Assembly: GCA_037127255.1 (NCBI GenBank)
Contig: JBANSL010000001.1
Location: forward strand, 35,517,001 to 35,581,000
Origin: Persicaria tinctoria
Taxonomy: Eukaryota > Streptophyta > Magnoliopsida > Caryophyllales > Polygonaceae
Direction of reading: 5' to 3'
Length of the DNA stretch: 64,000 nt
Below are positions 46,710 through 58,478 of the stretch, piece after piece. The translations under genes and the position numbers were made by a program. Under the pieces are notes generated by a model that saw nothing but the letters and a program-made list of their open reading frames with translations, searched no databases and was not told the DNA's origin. The first letter of the stretch is position 1. Each line of letters begins with the position of its first letter.

Positions 46710-47925
46710 TTAAAATATACAGTGTCCCCACTGTATAAAATCAATAAAAAACAGAGGTAAAGGAAGGAACTCACCGAATAACGCGTCGTATAGGCAAAAC
46801 AGGGTCGTCGAGTAAACTGTGGTAGTCGACGTCGAGTACGCGTGGTCGACGTCGAGTATGGATCTGCTGTGTCGAGTGAAAGATGAAGTCGAGGATGCTC
46901 CTGGGTGGTCGACGTCGAGTACGCCTACTCGACGTCGAGTAGACTTGTTCTGCTCGATCACCTCGTGGTCGATCTCGACTTGGCCTTCGTCGATTTCGAT
47001 GTTCAGGGACTTCATCTTCCTCTCTTTGCGATCCTTTATTGCTTCTTGACCTAAAAATGTTAGATTGCACACAAAGACAAGATTTTCCACATGAAGTATT
47101 CTAAACAAAATAAAAACCAAAACCAAAAGCAAAAAATCAAAAGTTTCAAAGTCCCAAAATTTAAAAAGTTCTATGTACATGCTCTAGATTTTAGAGTCGC
47201 TAGGACAACTTCTCATCTTGTGCATTAACCTGGCTCATCTTTGTCCGGAGCTATAGGTGGGTCTGGTGGTTCCTCCGGTGGTGGGAAGCGTTGGATGTCA
47301 ACCGGGGGCATCATGTGAAGAAGCTTAAACCTCCCCGAGTGAATGCTCCATGGCTTCACCCATCCATCTTCCTGGGCACCAGTTGGCATGCATAAAGGAA
47401 TATATAATGGAAATTTGCATACCTCATCATCATACCTCTTCCGCTTCATTGGTTGATTCGTTTGCACATCTCCACCACAGCAAAACGGTGGAGTGGAAAG
47501 AGATATTTCGACCTCATCTTCTGGAGTTTCATGCCACTTTGCTAGGACCCCATACTTGAACACAAACATCGATTGCTCAAAATTGTCAGGAATGGGCTTC
47601 ACCTTATAGGGCAAAAGCGACCTTGAAGCACCATGGGCCACGACGTCCGGATTTTGCGTTGGTGGCTCTTCTTCTTCTTGAGGTTCTTCAAATGGTTTTT
47701 CAAAGATAGATAGCGAAGTATATATATCGAAATAGAGGAAGGACATACCTGGGTTTCTGTGGTACATACGATTTCGGCTAGTGTTTCTGGATCAGTTCCT
47801 CCAGAATGTGTATATGTCGAGTCCAGGTAGTCGATGTCGACTTGCTCATAGAAGGGGACATTGTCAAACCAACTTGTCATTGTTGATTTGGGAGATTTAG
47901 CGTAATGCTCCCATCTACGCAACAC
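46710..47925 (-). pseudogene. Rearranged internal ORFs of B3
   Basis: Three minus-strand frames overlap here: 47599-47925, 47225-47767 and 46710-47180. The first two may join across an intron-like gap (donor CAG/GTATGT near 47748). The joined text is acidic and Pro-rich with no domain I recognise. The third contains RRVGVLDVDH, the peptide reading of a CG-core hairpin unit. The protease and the zinc knuckle expected from B1 and B4 are absent. Origin of the middle part (possibly captured sequence) is unknown. Confidence 0.4.
46909..46938. repeat. Hairpin unit, CG core (B3 internal)
   Basis: Arm TCGACGTCGAGTA, spacer CGCC, exact reverse complement: a perfect 30-nt inverted repeat with the CG core, against TA in B1. 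Confidence 0.92.
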
Positions 47926-47934
47926 AAGCTTAGC

Positions 47935-48150
47935 TTATGCCTTCCTCGCACGCTCAGCTTCCTGTTCCTTTCCTGCTTTCTCAGCGGCGAGAGCGGTATC
48001 CTTGGCGGCTAGTTCCGTCCTTAGCCTCTGTATCAGTTGTTCAGGTGTTTCTGCAGCCGCCATGGCTCTTTTCAGTTTAGAATGGATGTGTAGGACGCTT
48101 TTTGGATCATCTAAGGTGTCAAACTTAGGTGGTTGACCAGAACGGCGCAT
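47935..48150 (-). pseudogene. gag N-terminal remnant of B3
   Basis: 71 codons beginning MRRSGQPPKFDTLDDP and running into an Ala/Glu-rich coiled coil, homologous to the start of the B4 gag (59753 downward). It then stops; the capsid and zinc-knuckle regions are missing. Confidence 0.8.
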
Positions 48151-48234
48151 ACACCTGCAAAGTAACTTAAAGAAAACGTGAGATCTTAACTACCTAAGGC
48201 GCGAATGATTGCTTCCCCAGAAATGGCGCCAATT

Positions 48235-48482
48235 TGTTGAGAGAGGAAATCGAGAATGCAAAATAAAATACGAATAATAAAGTATACCGATTGGATCCCA
48301 ACAAATAATGTTCAAGACTCCCTCCCGATGTAGCAAGAGAAAGTCAGGTTCGATCCTCGAGGAAGCTGGTCAGCGGATCCTAGACAGCGGAGAAATATCA
48401 CGGATGGTGATCGACCACAGTGGTACTCAACCTCGACTAAGGGTTAGTCGAAAGGGGTCAGTACAGTCGATTCCGAGCAACA
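48235..48482 (-). repeat. Truncated 5' LTR of B3
   Basis: Matches 44022-44270 closely, then breaks off within GAGCAACA and continues into the plus-strand ORF, implying a deletion that removed about 1.25 kb of LTR plus flank. Confidence 0.88.
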
Positions 48483-50040
48483 CACGTGTGAAGAAAAAGG
48501 TTGTGACGGACTTGAAAGAGATTGAGCGGAGGTTCTCGGTTGGGACAAAACCTTCGTGGAGAGATGTGGTGTCTCCTTCGCGGCTGGAGATGACCGGCTT
48601 GAGTCTCCCTCATCCGCGCATAGGTTGTAGTTAATTTGGGGAACACTTTTTTTTTTGCTTTTCAAGTATTATTGGTCTTGTGCTGATGCTGTTGCCCTTT
48701 TCATGGCTCTTCAGACGCCTTGTAGTTGACGACAATGGTGGATGCCGCGAAGATATCCTCCGCACCTCCCTCTTCTGCTAAGAGGAAGATACCCAAGACG
48801 TTGGCCTCCAAGCCAAAAAGCAAGAGGGTGGCGAAGAAGACAATGATGAGAGCCTTGAAGCGCCCCAAGACGTTGTCCTCCAAGCCAAAAAGCAAGAGGG
48901 TGGCGAAGAAGAAGACGACGATTGTGGCTTCTTCCTCTCCTGCGGTCTCGGTGGAACCCGAGCCACCAATTATCGAGATCGATGCTTCTCCGATCGCAGA
49001 AGTTCATCCCCTTCCTCTGGCGGGCCCTATGGAGCCTCGACCTATCTCTCCTTCTGAGGCGGGAACGCCGAAAGCTCCTCAGAAGAAGAAAAGGTCGCGT
49101 CCCTTCCCGGCCTGGGAAGAGGTTGACTAGGATGTGCCGATTTTTCACGTAGACGTCAACGGTCACCCTGCATATCGGATGCCCGGCTTTGACTCTGATG
49201 TCCTCAATCAGCTTGCCTTTCCCCCGGAGCTCGGGGAGGCAAAGTTGCGATATTTGGACCAACTGACTGATGAACAGTTCACGATGGGGCAAGAACGTTG
49301 GTGCAATTGGGTAAGTGAGCCGCGCTCTGTAACTTTCGTTGTTTGTTTGCCTTGGTTTTTCTCTTTGGGAAATTCCCTGACCCTTCTATGTTTTGTGATT
49401 AGGGACGCGCTTTTACTCACAACGGTTGGGGACAGTATCTTCGCTTGGGCCAACACGCCCGTGGCCTTGAGGAGAAATTGGAGCAGATGAAAGAAAGGCT
49501 TTTGGAGGCAGAGACGCCGCGAAAGGAATTTGAATCCCATCACTCGCGGCTGGAAGAGGGTGAAGAAGTCCTAGCCGCCGAGAAGGCAAAGGGTAGTAAA
49601 TTGGCCGAGGACTTGGAGATGGTGCGAGCTCAACTTGAGTCTTCCCAGCAGTGCCTATCTTCCCTGAAATACAGTGCTGAGGCCCGAGCGGCCGAATCGG
49701 AAGCCCAGTTGATTGCGGCGAATGAGGAGCCGAGCAAGGCGGTCTTGGAATCCAACCGTCGTGCGATCGAGCTGGAGCGGTATCGGTCCCGGACGGACGG
49801 GGATATCGTCTTGTCTTGGTTGGATGATCCACACAACCGCACTAAGCTTGTGGATGATTGGCAGTTCCGGAGTGGTTGAATGAAGAGGCTAGGCAGGACT
49901 TCATTCAAGACAGGTACCGGGACTGGTTCTATATGGGCATGAAGACCGGGATCCACCAAAGTGTGCGGAAGTCCGAGGAGAACCCAATGTCCCTCTTCAG
50001 CCTTTTCCCCCGAGGAAGGATAGGGAGGATTGGGACTTGA
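48483..50040 (+). pseudogene. Coiled-coil gypsy-type transposon protein, broken
   Basis: A plus-strand frame begins mid-gene at the B3 junction (KKKVVTDLKEIERRFSVGTKPSW). From 48735 a Lys/Pro-rich basic region has two copies of SKPKSKRVAKK. An in-frame TAG at 49128 precedes FHVDVNGHPAYRMPGF. An intron with GTAAGT donor (about 49311) and GATTAG acceptor (49402) leads to a long coiled coil (GLEEKLEQMKERLLEAE onward). A one-base shift near 49860 separates DDPHNRTKLVDDW from VPEWLNEEARQDFI..DWFYMGMKTGIHQSVRK. The layout fits proteins annotated as putative gypsy-type transposon proteins (Pfam Transposase_28-like) in plants. Function is unknown, and this copy is inactive. Confidence 0.6.
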
Positions 50041-52504
50041 AGAAAGACGAAAATGTGGACATAAGTGGTGATGGCTTGTAAGTTCCTTTTTTCGGGATGT
50101 CAGTCTTTTATCTTCGTTTCTTTGGGGCAAACAAACTTTGGCACTCCGTTTCGTGCCTTATTTGACCGTGGTTGTTTTTTGTACTTAAGCTTACTATTTT
50201 GTTTGAAGGACGATAGACCACCGCGTTTCCGCTTGGGGACAAGGTTTCCATTGTTCATAAACACATGTTTCCTCTGCGAAATAGCCTTAACATAAATTTT
50301 ACGGGCGCTACCAAGGTTACATTATTCGCGGACGAATACCTCTTCTACCCTTCGTTTCCAGAGGTCCTAGAGTCTTCGCCTTCGGAGGTTCCAACGTCTT
50401 CTAGAGGCAAGACACGAACTTTAAAACGTGAGTTGCCGAGGTAGCGGAACGTCACAGCTCCTCCTACCTGGAGGCCTCTTAATATTGCAAAGGAACTCCA
50501 CCCCTGGGTGAGCCAAAGCACTCCGGCGTCGTCTCGTTCTACTCAGACGTTCGTTCCCCTCCTTCCTCGCCCATTGGTCAGCGAGATCCTCTCGACACCT
50601 GTTGGTCAAAACTCTGCCTCGAAGCAGGCCGATAGTGGCTGCATTTGCGAAGAACTTCCATGTCTTAATACAATCTAATGAGTGTTGAGCTTTTGAGAAC
50701 GAGGGACTTACCATTCTTTGTGTGAAAGTAGCGTTCTGCACTCAGCGAAGGAAATCTCTTGGTCCTCTTCCGCTGACCGAGAAGAGGGGTTCGGGCGAGT
50801 TGCCGACAGCCATCTCGTTTCCTTCAAGAGCGAGGATTTCGTTACCCTTCTTTTTTATTTTTATTTTTTGACAGGGTTGAGTGGTTTAAGACTCTCCTAG
50901 AGCCCTATTTATAGGGGGTGAGTTCCCTCCTTCTTTAAGTGGGGATTTACTTTCTATTTTTTCAAAGATTCACCGCACCTCATTTGGCTGTTTGCGCGTT
51001 TTTCCTTTTTCCCTTTTCAAGAAAATACCTCGGGAAAGAGGACATCTGAAAAAGGGGGCCCGTTGGGTCAATATCATGACCGGGGCCTTTACAGTTATTC
51101 TGGGGAATGATGGAGACTACATGGAAATAATTTATTTTTGTCGGTAGTGCTTTAACTAAGGATAGAGAGGTTGGCCGCAGGCTGCGCTTCTTTACTTCCC
51201 TTTAGTTGGTTTTGTTACCTTGGTTGTCCCCTATCTCCGGGAACCCTTCCCTAATGAGCTGGACCGGTGTCTGCGGTCAAGGGGAAATCAGGATATGACA
51301 CGCATACCTCGAAGTGCGATTCACCCTCGTAGACGAAAAGAAGTGCGGATCCGACGTGCACGCAGTTTGTGATGATGAAATTCATCCACCCTGTTTTGTA
51401 CCAATGCATTTCTTCATCGTCCTTTTCGACACCGACTTCGCAATCTTGGCACGAGGTGGACCATAGGTGGACGAGCTCGTGGGCATCCTCTTCTAATCGT
51501 CCGTATGATTGGGGTAGCTTCGCAACTGCTCCCCCAGGTGATGAAACGATGAAAAGCCCTTGGGGGGCCTTCAGTCCCCATGGTTATCTTTCGAGTTTGA
51601 AGAAGGTTTCTGTATGGGATTTTAGAAAATCCTCGCTCCCCCCTCCTCTTATAATACTCACCGCTTCGGGGACGTTTTGTCCACGTGGCTTTTGACCAAG
51701 TGTCTTCGTTCTACGTGGATGTTTCCTTGGCCCCACGTGTTGAGCTTAAACGGCTCCGTGACCCAACCGGTCCAGCCCGTTGTTGGAGGATCCCTGTCGG
51801 AATAGTTGGGAAAAAACTATTCTTATTTTGAAACAAATAAAGTTAGCGAGGAAAAGATCCTCTTACATCCCCTTAACGTAGTTGTGAAGGAATCGGGTCT
51901 TCTAGAGTGGGAGTTTTTATGACATGAACCGATTATCTTACGCGGCTGGAGAGGTTTCTTCGCTCTCAGGATCTGGGTCGACCACATAAATCTCATATCC
52001 GGCTCTCGTTTCTTCTTTGGTGAACTTAAGGACGGCCCCCACCCACACGCAATTGACGGTGACAAAATCCTCCTACTCTTCAGTTAGCCAGTAGATCCCG
52101 TTGTTATCTCGTCCGACCATGATGTGGTGCTCTCGGAATGAGCGGGACTGGAGGGTGACCCTCCCCCGAGCATCTTCAAAGGCTAGTTCATATGTTAAGG
52201 GAAGTCGGAGTTGTAGGATTTGATCGCTTCAGAGGATGACTCTGTAGAACGAGGTTTGAGACGTGTTTGATTCCATTCGTTTCTGGGAGGGGTGACGCAC
52301 CTTGTGCCAAGGATCTACTTCCTTCTCCTAATGTCGGGTATACAGTGCGAGGTCCATCTATTCGTCTCTCGGAGGCAGGGTGCTCATACATCGTATCGCT
52401 AGGTTTATTTGGACATCTGTCCTCCATGGTCAGCCTCGTGTATCTCGCGTTCTCGGCCCTCTTATTCTTGGGACGCTATGACTACGTTAATTGAGGTGGA
52501 GTTC
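50041..52504. other. Transposon-derived sequence without recognisable gene
   Basis: A minus-strand TATA-like CTATAAATAGGGC lies at 50903-50914, followed on that strand by Ser/Arg-rich frames of no recognised family. Several ACGTGG/CCACGT G-box-like motifs cluster at 51690-51745. It could be the far end of the element that encoded 48483-50040. Confidence 0.3.
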
Positions 52505-54711
52505 TGTTGTTGCAGGAGGATGCGTCAAGTATGAAATAAATATGAAATATAGTTCAGACTGACTTCCTTGTCTCAGCAAATAAATACAAGACTTCCTCCC
52601 GTTGTAGTAAGAGAATAGTCAGGATCGAATCCACGAGGAAGCACGTCAGCAGTTCTCAGGTAGCTACAGGTATCACAGGCAAAGCAGTAGAAAAGACAGA
52701 AACAGAAACAAAAGTAGAAAATAACAAACAAAAGCAAAAAAACAAAGCGAAACGGGAAATAAAAGCTAAGACAAAAACTAAAAGCAAAGCAAAGGGCTCG
52801 TCGATCTCGACAACAGCTTACTCGAGATCGACAAGAGACAAGTCGACAGAAACTTCAGAAATCGACAACAGAAGACAACTCAACTCGACTAAGACCAGTC
52901 CCTACTCGAGATCGACAAGAACAATACTCGATCTCGACCAAGGCTTCCTCTATGTCTACAAGAATGCAGAAATTCAGAAGTATTAAATTACAAATTTTCG
53001 AAACCAAAACTCAGATCTTTGACAGAAATAAACTCAAATATGCTAAAAGACTTCCAAAGCCAGGGTTTCAACACCACAACGATAACCATGCAAAGTAACA
53101 CACAAAGGCATAAAAGATCATGCTTTCCATCAAATAACTTTCGTCATTAACAAATAGGCAAATAGAGGCTTTCGCATAAACCCTAATTGTTACTAACCCT
53201 TTTTCACATAATTAATCCAAGTTGCATTAAGATCACTTTCGCTTCAATAACACAAACAAGGATCACCTTCAACTCTCGCAAAAGAATCATGCTCATAGGG
53301 ATAGAAGATGAATCGCACAAAAAGATCTGATCTTTATCGCATCGCCTCACATGGCCACCGTCAAGCTCACCCCAGCCTCAGAAGTGGGTGGACTACTCAC
53401 GCCTCATTGCAATCGCAGACATTGATTGATGAAAAGAACTAACTTGCATTAAACTAAATTCAAAGCCTTTTACAATCCTAGCAATAACCTTTCGCAGAAA
53501 GCCAAAACCCTAAAAACATTAGAACTCCTAAACTTCTCTGTGGAACTACTTGTTTCTCTCTGAAATTGAATGAATAAAACTGAGCCCCATGGGCCTTATT
53601 TATAGGCTTCTAGTCCTTGCTAATCAAGGATAGAATATCTATATCTATATCTAAAATTATATCTAAAGCTTAAAAGATAAAAAAATTATTTTAAGGAAAT
53701 AAATTAACAAGCAAAGGATAATTTTAAACTAGGTAAGTCTTCATGTCTTGATAGATTTCCCTCCATAGATAGAACTTTGCTCAAAATCGGATAGAATCTT
53801 CCTCCTTCGGCCCCAAGGAATCCCAAGTCGACTAGGACAGCTCTCGACGACACGTTTCTGGACTCGGGTCTACTCGACCTCGACAAGGCTTCGTCGACCT
53901 CGAGTAGGATTCTTCGTCGACTGGACTTCCCGGCTAGCTCTGCTCGATGTGGCTCGGACTTGGCTCCTAACGCTCGTCGACCTCGAGTAACCCTTGTCGA
54001 TGTCGAGTAGGAATGGGTCATCGATTAGGTCTTCTCGAATGGCTCTACTCGGCAAGCATGGATCTGGACTCAGGGGCTCGTCGATCTCGACTAGGGCTTG
54101 TCGAGATCGAGTAGAGTTGGTCGAGGATGGCTTTCCGTGGTGGTGTCGAGGACTCCTCCTCGGTAAGGTCTCGGAGTTGCTCTGGGTGGCTTGTCGATCT
54201 CGACCAAGGCTTGTCGAGATCGAGTAGGGTGCGCTCGGCTTCTCGTCCTCGGCTTCTCAGGCAGCTTCTCGTCTCGTCGACTCCGGATGTGGCTCTGATC
54301 TTCGTCGATCTCGATTAGGGTTTGTCGAGATCGAGTTGGCTCCGGAAGTCGGGTTGACTCAGCTCTCTCGATCAGGCTTGCTCGACCAAGGTTGCTCGGA
54401 CATGCTCGTCTAGGTCGAGTAAGGTCTACTCGAGATCGAGTAACCTTGTCTCTCAGATCAATTCGACTGGTTCCGCTGCTTCCTTGACCATGGATTTCTG
54501 TAGTGGTTTTCCGAGCTTTTCTGACTTTTTGTAGAATTGCTGTAAAACGCCTCGAAATCTGCAATTTAAATAGAAACTGGTGTAGATTCCATAATTTGGC
54601 CAATAAACATAAACTACATAGGTTCTGTACTATCTTAGCCCAAATGAATGAAATGTATGCAGAAATCGATATAAAAGTTACTGTAAAACATGGCAGATTC
54701 AGCTCACAACA
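52505..54711 (-). repeat. 3' LTR of B4
   Basis: TGTTGTTGCAGG to CTCACAACA. Hairpin units in U3 are at 54081-54110, 54194-54223 and 54305-54334. A cluster in R-U5 is at 52800-52960. The TATA box is at 53595-53606. Confidence 0.9.
54081..54110. repeat. Hairpin unit, TC/GA cores (B4 LTR)
   Basis: Arm TCGATCTCGAC, 8-nt spacer, partner GTCGAGATCGA. Here each half-site alone is not a palindrome (TC or GA core), but the two are exact reverse complements, so pairing is kept with different bases than in B1 or B3. Confidence 0.92.
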
Positions 54712-56204
54712 AACACCCCATACTTAAGCTTGCTTGTCCTCAAGCAATACTTTTAATTGTCATTCAGGGGAAGAATTCAAACTCTCAACATCTTAGATTC
54801 ATTCTCATATGTCCCCTGCAATCAATTACCATCCTCGAAAAGGTACTTATGTCACAGATCCATGCATGTGCAATTTAAAAAGCAACATCTACTCACAAAA
54901 AGAGGGTTATGCAAAAACATTCATAAGTGACAAAGCATTAATAATCAAGAGGACTTTAATTTAAGCTCAACAAGGAGTAGATAGGTAAAAGGCCAAAGGT
55001 GGGCAATTTTTGGCAATGTGGTGCTAATGATCCAGAGAAATGGAGTATTTCCAAACTAACTTTCCACATTCCTTCTCCATAAGATTCATCACCTTCCATA
55101 ATGCTTTTTATTCATAATAATGCTTTTACCTCTCTAACCTCAGCACTGCCTTCTCGCGAGTCGCAAACATGGGTGTCATGAATGGCCCCGGATACTTAGT
55201 GCCTTGGACTCCTCACAATGTGTCCCATCTCTCCAAACTATTATCTCAGAGAGAAGGGTCAATCTACCTTTATCTCATGAGGTGATTGGATTTTCTTTCA
55301 CTCATTAAATTTTCCATATATTTCAAACACTTTCCTTCCAAACTCCAATAATGATAATAATCACAAAACACCATATGACAGCATCTCCATAATGTAACAT
55401 CATTCTCAACATAATCCCCGGATAAGGTAAAGAATGGAAAATATTTAGATCATGTGGAGCAATATTTGAAATAAGGCATAATATGGCTTTTGTGATGCAT
55501 AAGCATGGGTAAGGCTAGGATTATAAACAATGTGAGCATTATATGGAAATATAAAGTCCTCTATCCTTTTATCATGCAACATGTCAAAAGCAACTTCAAA
55601 TTTTACCTCCTTTCATGATTTTCATCTAAATAATGCGCTTCATTGTGACTTACCTTTACTAGGCAATTTCATGCTATATCTCTAATGAATCCAATTTTTG
55701 CATCGTCGAGTTCAATATAAGCTTCCATGACATTAATCAAAAATTTTCAATGGGGGTCATTTTTTCAAATCTTTGGAAAACATGCATGTAAGCACATAAA
55801 TCAATAATGAATTCCAAAATAGCCATGTATAAGCAATTCAAAGAAATAATCTCTAAATATGCACAAAAATGTCAAATGAAACCAAATATGCATAAGGTAA
55901 GCCCTTCCCCCACCCCATACTTAAACATTACAGTTTCCTCACTGTATAAAAACAAGGGTAAAGAAAGAAACTCACAGAACAGGTGTGCAGATTTCTCTAA
56001 ATATCGAATGGAGCACCTCCTGGACCGAGTAAGACTTGGTTCTATCCATTGACCTGAAAAGTAGAAGACATATACCCATAATAGAAACAACAAAAACCAA
56101 AGAAATGTTCAAAACCAAAACAAAAAACAAATTCTCAAATGTCCTAAAAAGTCTATGTACATGCTCTAGATTTTATAGTCGCTAGGTCGACTTTCCATTA
56201 ATGC
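54712..56204 (-). other. 3' internal noncoding region of B4
   Basis: Same organisation as in B1, with AAGTATGGGGTGTT beside the LTR and a second AAGTATGGGGTGGGGG at 55905-55930. No long ORF. Confidence 0.6.
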
Positions 56205-56669
56205 TCAAGGTGGCATCTGCAGGGCCCATGTAGCTTGGGCCTCAAATAAGACTCCATTCTTGTCCATCAGCTGCAATCCTCCAGAATGGATCTTGTTCAC
56301 CACAAAAGGTCCCATCCGCTTCTTGTTGAATTTATTGGGAAACCAATGATCCTTTGATTTAGAGACATAGAGCTTGTCTCCAACTTCATACTCCTTAGGC
56401 TCATCATTGGATATCCTGCACAATCGCACATACCAAGGCATACCTCTCCCATGTATAGATAAATCTTTAATGGAAATAAGAGAAGAAAGATCCATACCTT
56501 GGCTTACCTTCGCAGAGACGGAATCGGGGACCACTGTGTTTGGTCGATCTCGACTAGGGCTAGTCGATCTCGACAAGACTGCTAGTTCTGGTGGTGTCCT
56601 GCTCGCAGATTCAGAAGTTGATGAAGACGATGGCTCGTCGACCTCGAGTAGACTACTCGACATTGACAA
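56205..56669 (-). pseudogene. GPY/F-like C-terminal part of the B4 polyprotein
   Basis: 154 codons continuing the protease frame after a stop. The first 60 residues are Ser-rich linker with VDEPSSSSTS units. Then come DLSIHGRGMPWYVRLC and EVGDKLYVSKSKDHWFPNK..GPFVVNKI, which is nearly identical to the B1 tail and resembles the integrase GPY/F module. Confidence 0.7.
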
Positions 56670-56681
56670 GGATTCTGCTCC

Positions 56682-57932
56682 TCATGGCTTGCTCATCGAG
56701 GAAGGCGGATCTGGTGGCGCCGGGTGGTGGTCGACCTCGACAAGGGTGGTCGAGATTGACAAGGCTGGTCCTGGATCTGGTGGAGTCTGTGTTGAGGAAG
56801 ACGGTGCCCGAGGATCTTGGTCGGTCTCGACTAGGGTAATCGATCTCGACGAGGGCTCTCCTCCTTGTTGATGTGGCGTCGAGGAAGAAAGGTCTGGTGG
56901 CACCGGGTGGTTGTCGATCTCGACAAGGCTGGTCGAGATCGACGAGGCTCCTGGCTCTGGTATTATCAACGTCGAGGAGGGCGAAGTCGATCTAGGGCAA
57001 GTCTTGTCGATGTCGACAAGGCTGGTCGATCTTGACGAGCCTGGCCCTTCATTGTTGTTGCTCGACGATGCTGGTGCTGGTGGAGTCTCCTTGGTCTGGT
57101 CGAGATCGACTAGGGTCCTCGATGTCGAGGATTCTTGGTCGATCTTGACCCCATACTTAGTCCATGTCAAGGCATCCGAAAAATAATTAATCCACAACGA
57201 CTTACCTTGGTCTATGTCGATTGGATTCTCTGTGTTCTCCTTGGGGATTGCCATGATCTCCTCCACCTCGGCCTCCATGTCCCTCTTTTCCAGCTCCTTA
57301 GGGGTCATATTTCTCACCTTGGGTTCCCCGCAGGTGATGTAGCCAGCTGAGATAGATTTGACCTCTTCCATTGGACCTGTATGCCTTTCAGTTTTATTAA
57401 AGGAATACTCAATTACCTCATCGCTAATGTTGAAGGTGAGCACTCCTTTCCTTACGCTTATGTTGGCATCCACCGTCGCCAAGAATGGTCTTCCTAGAAT
57501 AATTGGACAAGCAGGATCTTCTTGCATATCAACAACTAGAAAATCAGCAGGGACAAAGAATTTACCTACTTGTACTGGCACATTATCCACCATGCTTGTT
57601 GGAATGACCACCGCGTTGTTGGCCATGTAAAGTCTAGCATCCACAGGCTCTAGGGCACCTTTCTTAATCTTGGACCAAATTGTTAAAGGCATTATACTCA
57701 CACTAGCTCCAAGATCACATAGGGCATTAATTTTATATGGACCAAATCCAGTAGTTATAGCAAACTTACCTGGATCCGGCCTCTTCTCCAATATGTCCAA
57801 ATGGCTGCATTCCTCTGTAATTTCAGCCATTGATCGCTTTTTTCTCAAAATCTCCTTCAGGAACTTGACATAGGATGTCATTTCATTGAGAGCTTCTGTG
57901 AAGGGGATGGTGACGTTGAGCTTCTGAAGCAT
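56682..57932 (-). pseudogene. Protease and linker of B4, stop-interrupted
   Basis: 416 codons with DLGAS and ILGRPF motifs and then a Ser/Pro linker with at least seven S-(I/R)-S-T-x-L-V-(D/E) repeats, each from a hairpin unit. Upstream, the codon for Gln in KFQRF is TAG (57947-57949), a C-to-T change relative to B1. A stop after SSMSKP separates it from the tail at 56669. Confidence 0.8.
56914..56942. repeat. Hairpin unit, TC/GA cores (B4 coding linker)
   Basis: Arm TCGATCTCGA, 9-nt spacer, partner TCGAGATCGA. On the minus strand it encodes SSISTSLVEID. It has the same core as the LTR units of this element. Confidence 0.92.
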
Positions 57933-58478
57933 CTTGATGAAGCGCTAAAATTTCTTTTCTGCCGGGTCCTTTAGAGATTTTGTGGGGAAAGGCAGCTTCT
58001 TTTTCTGAGTCGGAGCCAGAACAGACGTCGGAGGTGCTGCAGGCTGCTCTTTGTCGACCAGGGGCTCCTCGACATCGACTAGAGTTTTGTCGATATCGAC
58101 CAGATTGAGCTCAGTCGAGTTACTGTGTGGTGCAGACGAAGATATTTGGAGATTCTCCTCGAGATCGAGTAGGCCTTTGTCGAGATCGACTAGAGGTTCA
58201 TCGACATCGACTAGCTGTTCCTCGCTGTTCTGCTGCTTTCTGACCTCTGGCTCTTGTAGTTGATGGCCGCTTCTGAGTTTTACAGCAGCGATGTGTCCAG
58301 TCTTTCCCTTAGGATTTGGTTATGAAGATCCAGCGAGCGAGCCTGACTGTTTGGGGATTCATGCTGCTAGCTGATCAATCTGTGTATCAACTGATTTCCG
58401 CCAGATATCAATTTCCTCAAGCCTAGAGTTGACACCTTGCATCTGAGTATAGACGGAGTTGAAAGATTGCCTAGTTTC

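Larger units (their letters stand above)
44022..48482 (-). mobile_element. Element B3: damaged Athila-like element
   Basis: The 3' LTR (44022-45521) is whole, but the 5' LTR (48235-48482) keeps only its first 248 bp (U5 side) before abutting unrelated plus-strand ORF sequence. The PBS is degenerate (48214-48230, three changes). Internally only the first 71 codons of gag survive, followed by rearranged sequence. Its hairpin units use a CG core (TCGACGTCGA). Confidence 0.85.

Noticed and set aside
53704..54603. ORFs of 105-170 codons in the B4 LTR (also 61036-61803)
   Set aside because: Same cause: motif-rich U3 sequence; frames differ between the two LTRs of one element.
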